A DNA stretch of 64,000 nt, taken from Arthrobacter sp. NicSoilB8 (GTDB lineage: Bacteria; Actinomycetota; Actinomycetes; Actinomycetales; Micrococcaceae). A program made the translations under genes and the position numbers. The stretch is from the NCBI RefSeq assembly GCF_019977355.1, contig NZ_AP024655.1:992001-1056000 (forward strand). The letters are read 5' to 3'. Of the stretch, positions 63,194 through 64,000 are shown piece after piece (the first letter of the stretch is position 1; each line of letters starts with the position of its first letter). The notes below the pieces were generated by a model, which did not search any database, had not been told where the DNA came from, and saw only the letters and a program-made list of their open reading frames with translations.

Positions 63194-64000
63194 CCCTGCT
63201 CTCCGTCACCAGCCCCGCGACCGCCAGGCTGGCCGCCGTCGACGTCGCCGCCCGGCGTGCTGGTCCCCTCATAGGTCCACTGGGGATCCACGCGGACGTA
63301 CTTGATGGCCTGCCGGAAGTAGGTGTACGCGATGTTGAGGGCTCCGTCCGGGCCCTGGTGAATGGACGGGTAAGAGTATTCGCGGTTCAGGCCGTCACGG
63401 GAGTTGTTGGACAGGCAGTAGCCGTCGCCCACGTCGAGGTTGCGCCGGATGGGCCAGCTGCGGCCGGAGTCCTCGGAGATCGCCAGCGTCATCGGCGACC
63501 GCGGCGTGCCCCAGAAGGCCTTCCGGTCGCCGTCGCCAGCGGCAGAGCCTGGAACCGAACCGTCGGTAACCACCGGCTCGGTGATCTGCCCCTGTTCCTC
63601 GGCGAGTCCGTCGTCGTCGATCTCGTCGTAGAGCGAGAGCCGCCGTTCGGTGGAGGCCTCGGCCCGGCTGTGGTTGTAGACCAGGGCCAGCCGGCCGTCG
63701 GCCAGGGCGGTGAACTGGATGGAGGAGTTGTTGTTCGGCAGCTCGGTGGGAACGGGCTCGCTCCAGGTGGTGCCGCCGTCGGTGGAGCGGGATTCGTAGA
63801 TCGAGTCCGCCCACCGGCTGCGGAACAGGGCCAGCAGGGACCCGTCGGCCACCGGCTGGATGTTCATGTGGACGCACCCCAGGCTTCCCGGCAGGACATG
63901 CTCACTCCAGGTGGCGCCGGCGTCGTCGGAGATCATTACGGCGCTGTCGTCGCTGTTGCCCACCCACTTCTCGCCGGGGGTGGTGATGCAGCGGAAGATC
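63190..64000 (-). CDS. Sialidase/BNR-repeat protein (5' part outside window)
   Basis: The frame is open to the window end; the N-terminus is missing. At least three Asp-box (BNR) turns: SDDAGATW, STDGGTTW and SEDSGRSW. NNNSSIQFTALADGRLALVYNHSR and YSYPSIHQGPDGALNIAYTYFRQAIKYV complete the six-bladed propeller found in sialidase-like exo-glycosidases. A low-complexity Gly/Asp tail ends the chain. Signal peptide, if any, cannot be seen. Coupled to the SDR gene downstream. Confidence 0.85.
   Translation of the reverse strand, partial: IFRCITTPGEKWVGNSDDSAVMISDDAGATWSEHVLPGSLGCVHMNIQPVADGSLLALFRSRWADSIYESRSTDGGTTWSEPVPTELPNNNSSIQFTALADGRLALVYNHSRAEASTERRLSLYDEIDDDGLAEEQGQITEPVVTDGSVPGSAAGDGDRKAFWGTPRSPMTLAISEDSGRSWPIRRNLDVGDGYCLSNNSRDGLNREYSYPSIHQGPDGALNIAYTYFRQAIKYVRVDPQWTYEGTSTPGGDVDGGQPGGRGAGDGEQG

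Overview
The window is very G+C-rich, densely coded DNA with many GTG starts and G/C-ending codons. Its gene families (DUF222/HNH endonuclease, Rpf-LysM lytic protein, MSMEG_6728-type protein, TM0106-type RecB nuclease-helicase, Tex, group-2 sigma factor) point to a high-GC actinobacterium, most likely a soil Micrococcales of the Arthrobacter/Pseudarthrobacter kind. That assignment rests on family content and style, not on a search. I see no rRNA, tRNA, CRISPR array, prophage or intact transposase.

Layout. 1-6470 is a co-directional catabolic operon: DhaK-DhaL kinase (cut by the window edge), RpiB-type isomerase, 3-hydroxyacyl-CoA-dehydrogenase-like oxidoreductase, SDR, a 42-residue membrane peptide, an ACS-family MFS carrier and a TIM-like isomerase. 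The kinase plus RpiB-like plus TIM-like trio is the known signature of L-erythrulose catabolism to erythrose 4-phosphate. A tandem repeat (6453-6907) separates it from a 1205-residue nuclease-helicase. 10.8-17.6 kb carries a SOUL protein, Tex, and an OFA transporter with its small subunit and a gamma-glutamyltransferase-like enzyme. 17.6-24.7 kb has an esterase-like membrane protein, a PadR-AarF pair with a striking triple operator, a DUF222/HNH protein full of repeats, and a DUF2071 protein. 24.9-34 kb is ordinary metabolism and repair (PEP mutase/ICL family, Rpf, UvrA paralogue, adenine deaminase).

34-53 kb holds transport and carbohydrate genes (AKR, SulP, CPBP protease, a winged-helix/X25 fusion, GH13 glucosidase, MscS), two tandem paralogous lipoproteins, RecQ with a probable N-terminal frameshift, a lipid-kinase-like protein and an MFS drug carrier. 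Four copies of a 63-bp palindrome are scattered here (33954, 35215, 38151, 52450).

53.4-61.5 kb is the most interesting part. A sigma-70 factor has an almost consensus region 4.2, but its region 2.3/2.4 has lost the Tyr, Trp-Trp and Gln that read and melt a normal -10 box. Divergent from it is a SnoaL-like gene. A second SnoaL-like paralogue lies 6.2 kb away. Both are preceded by the same element, a perfect TTGACA, 17 bp, then TAYCTTCGGCCTTAACG, followed by a hairpin whose stem differs in sequence but is conserved in form. Between them lie a surface-polysaccharide set (Tat-exported beta-helix protein, membrane glycosyltransferase, two extended SDRs, one UXS-like). I infer a dedicated sigma factor regulon. 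The last 2.4 kb has a DeoR regulator and an SDR translationally coupled to a sialidase-like BNR protein that runs off the end.
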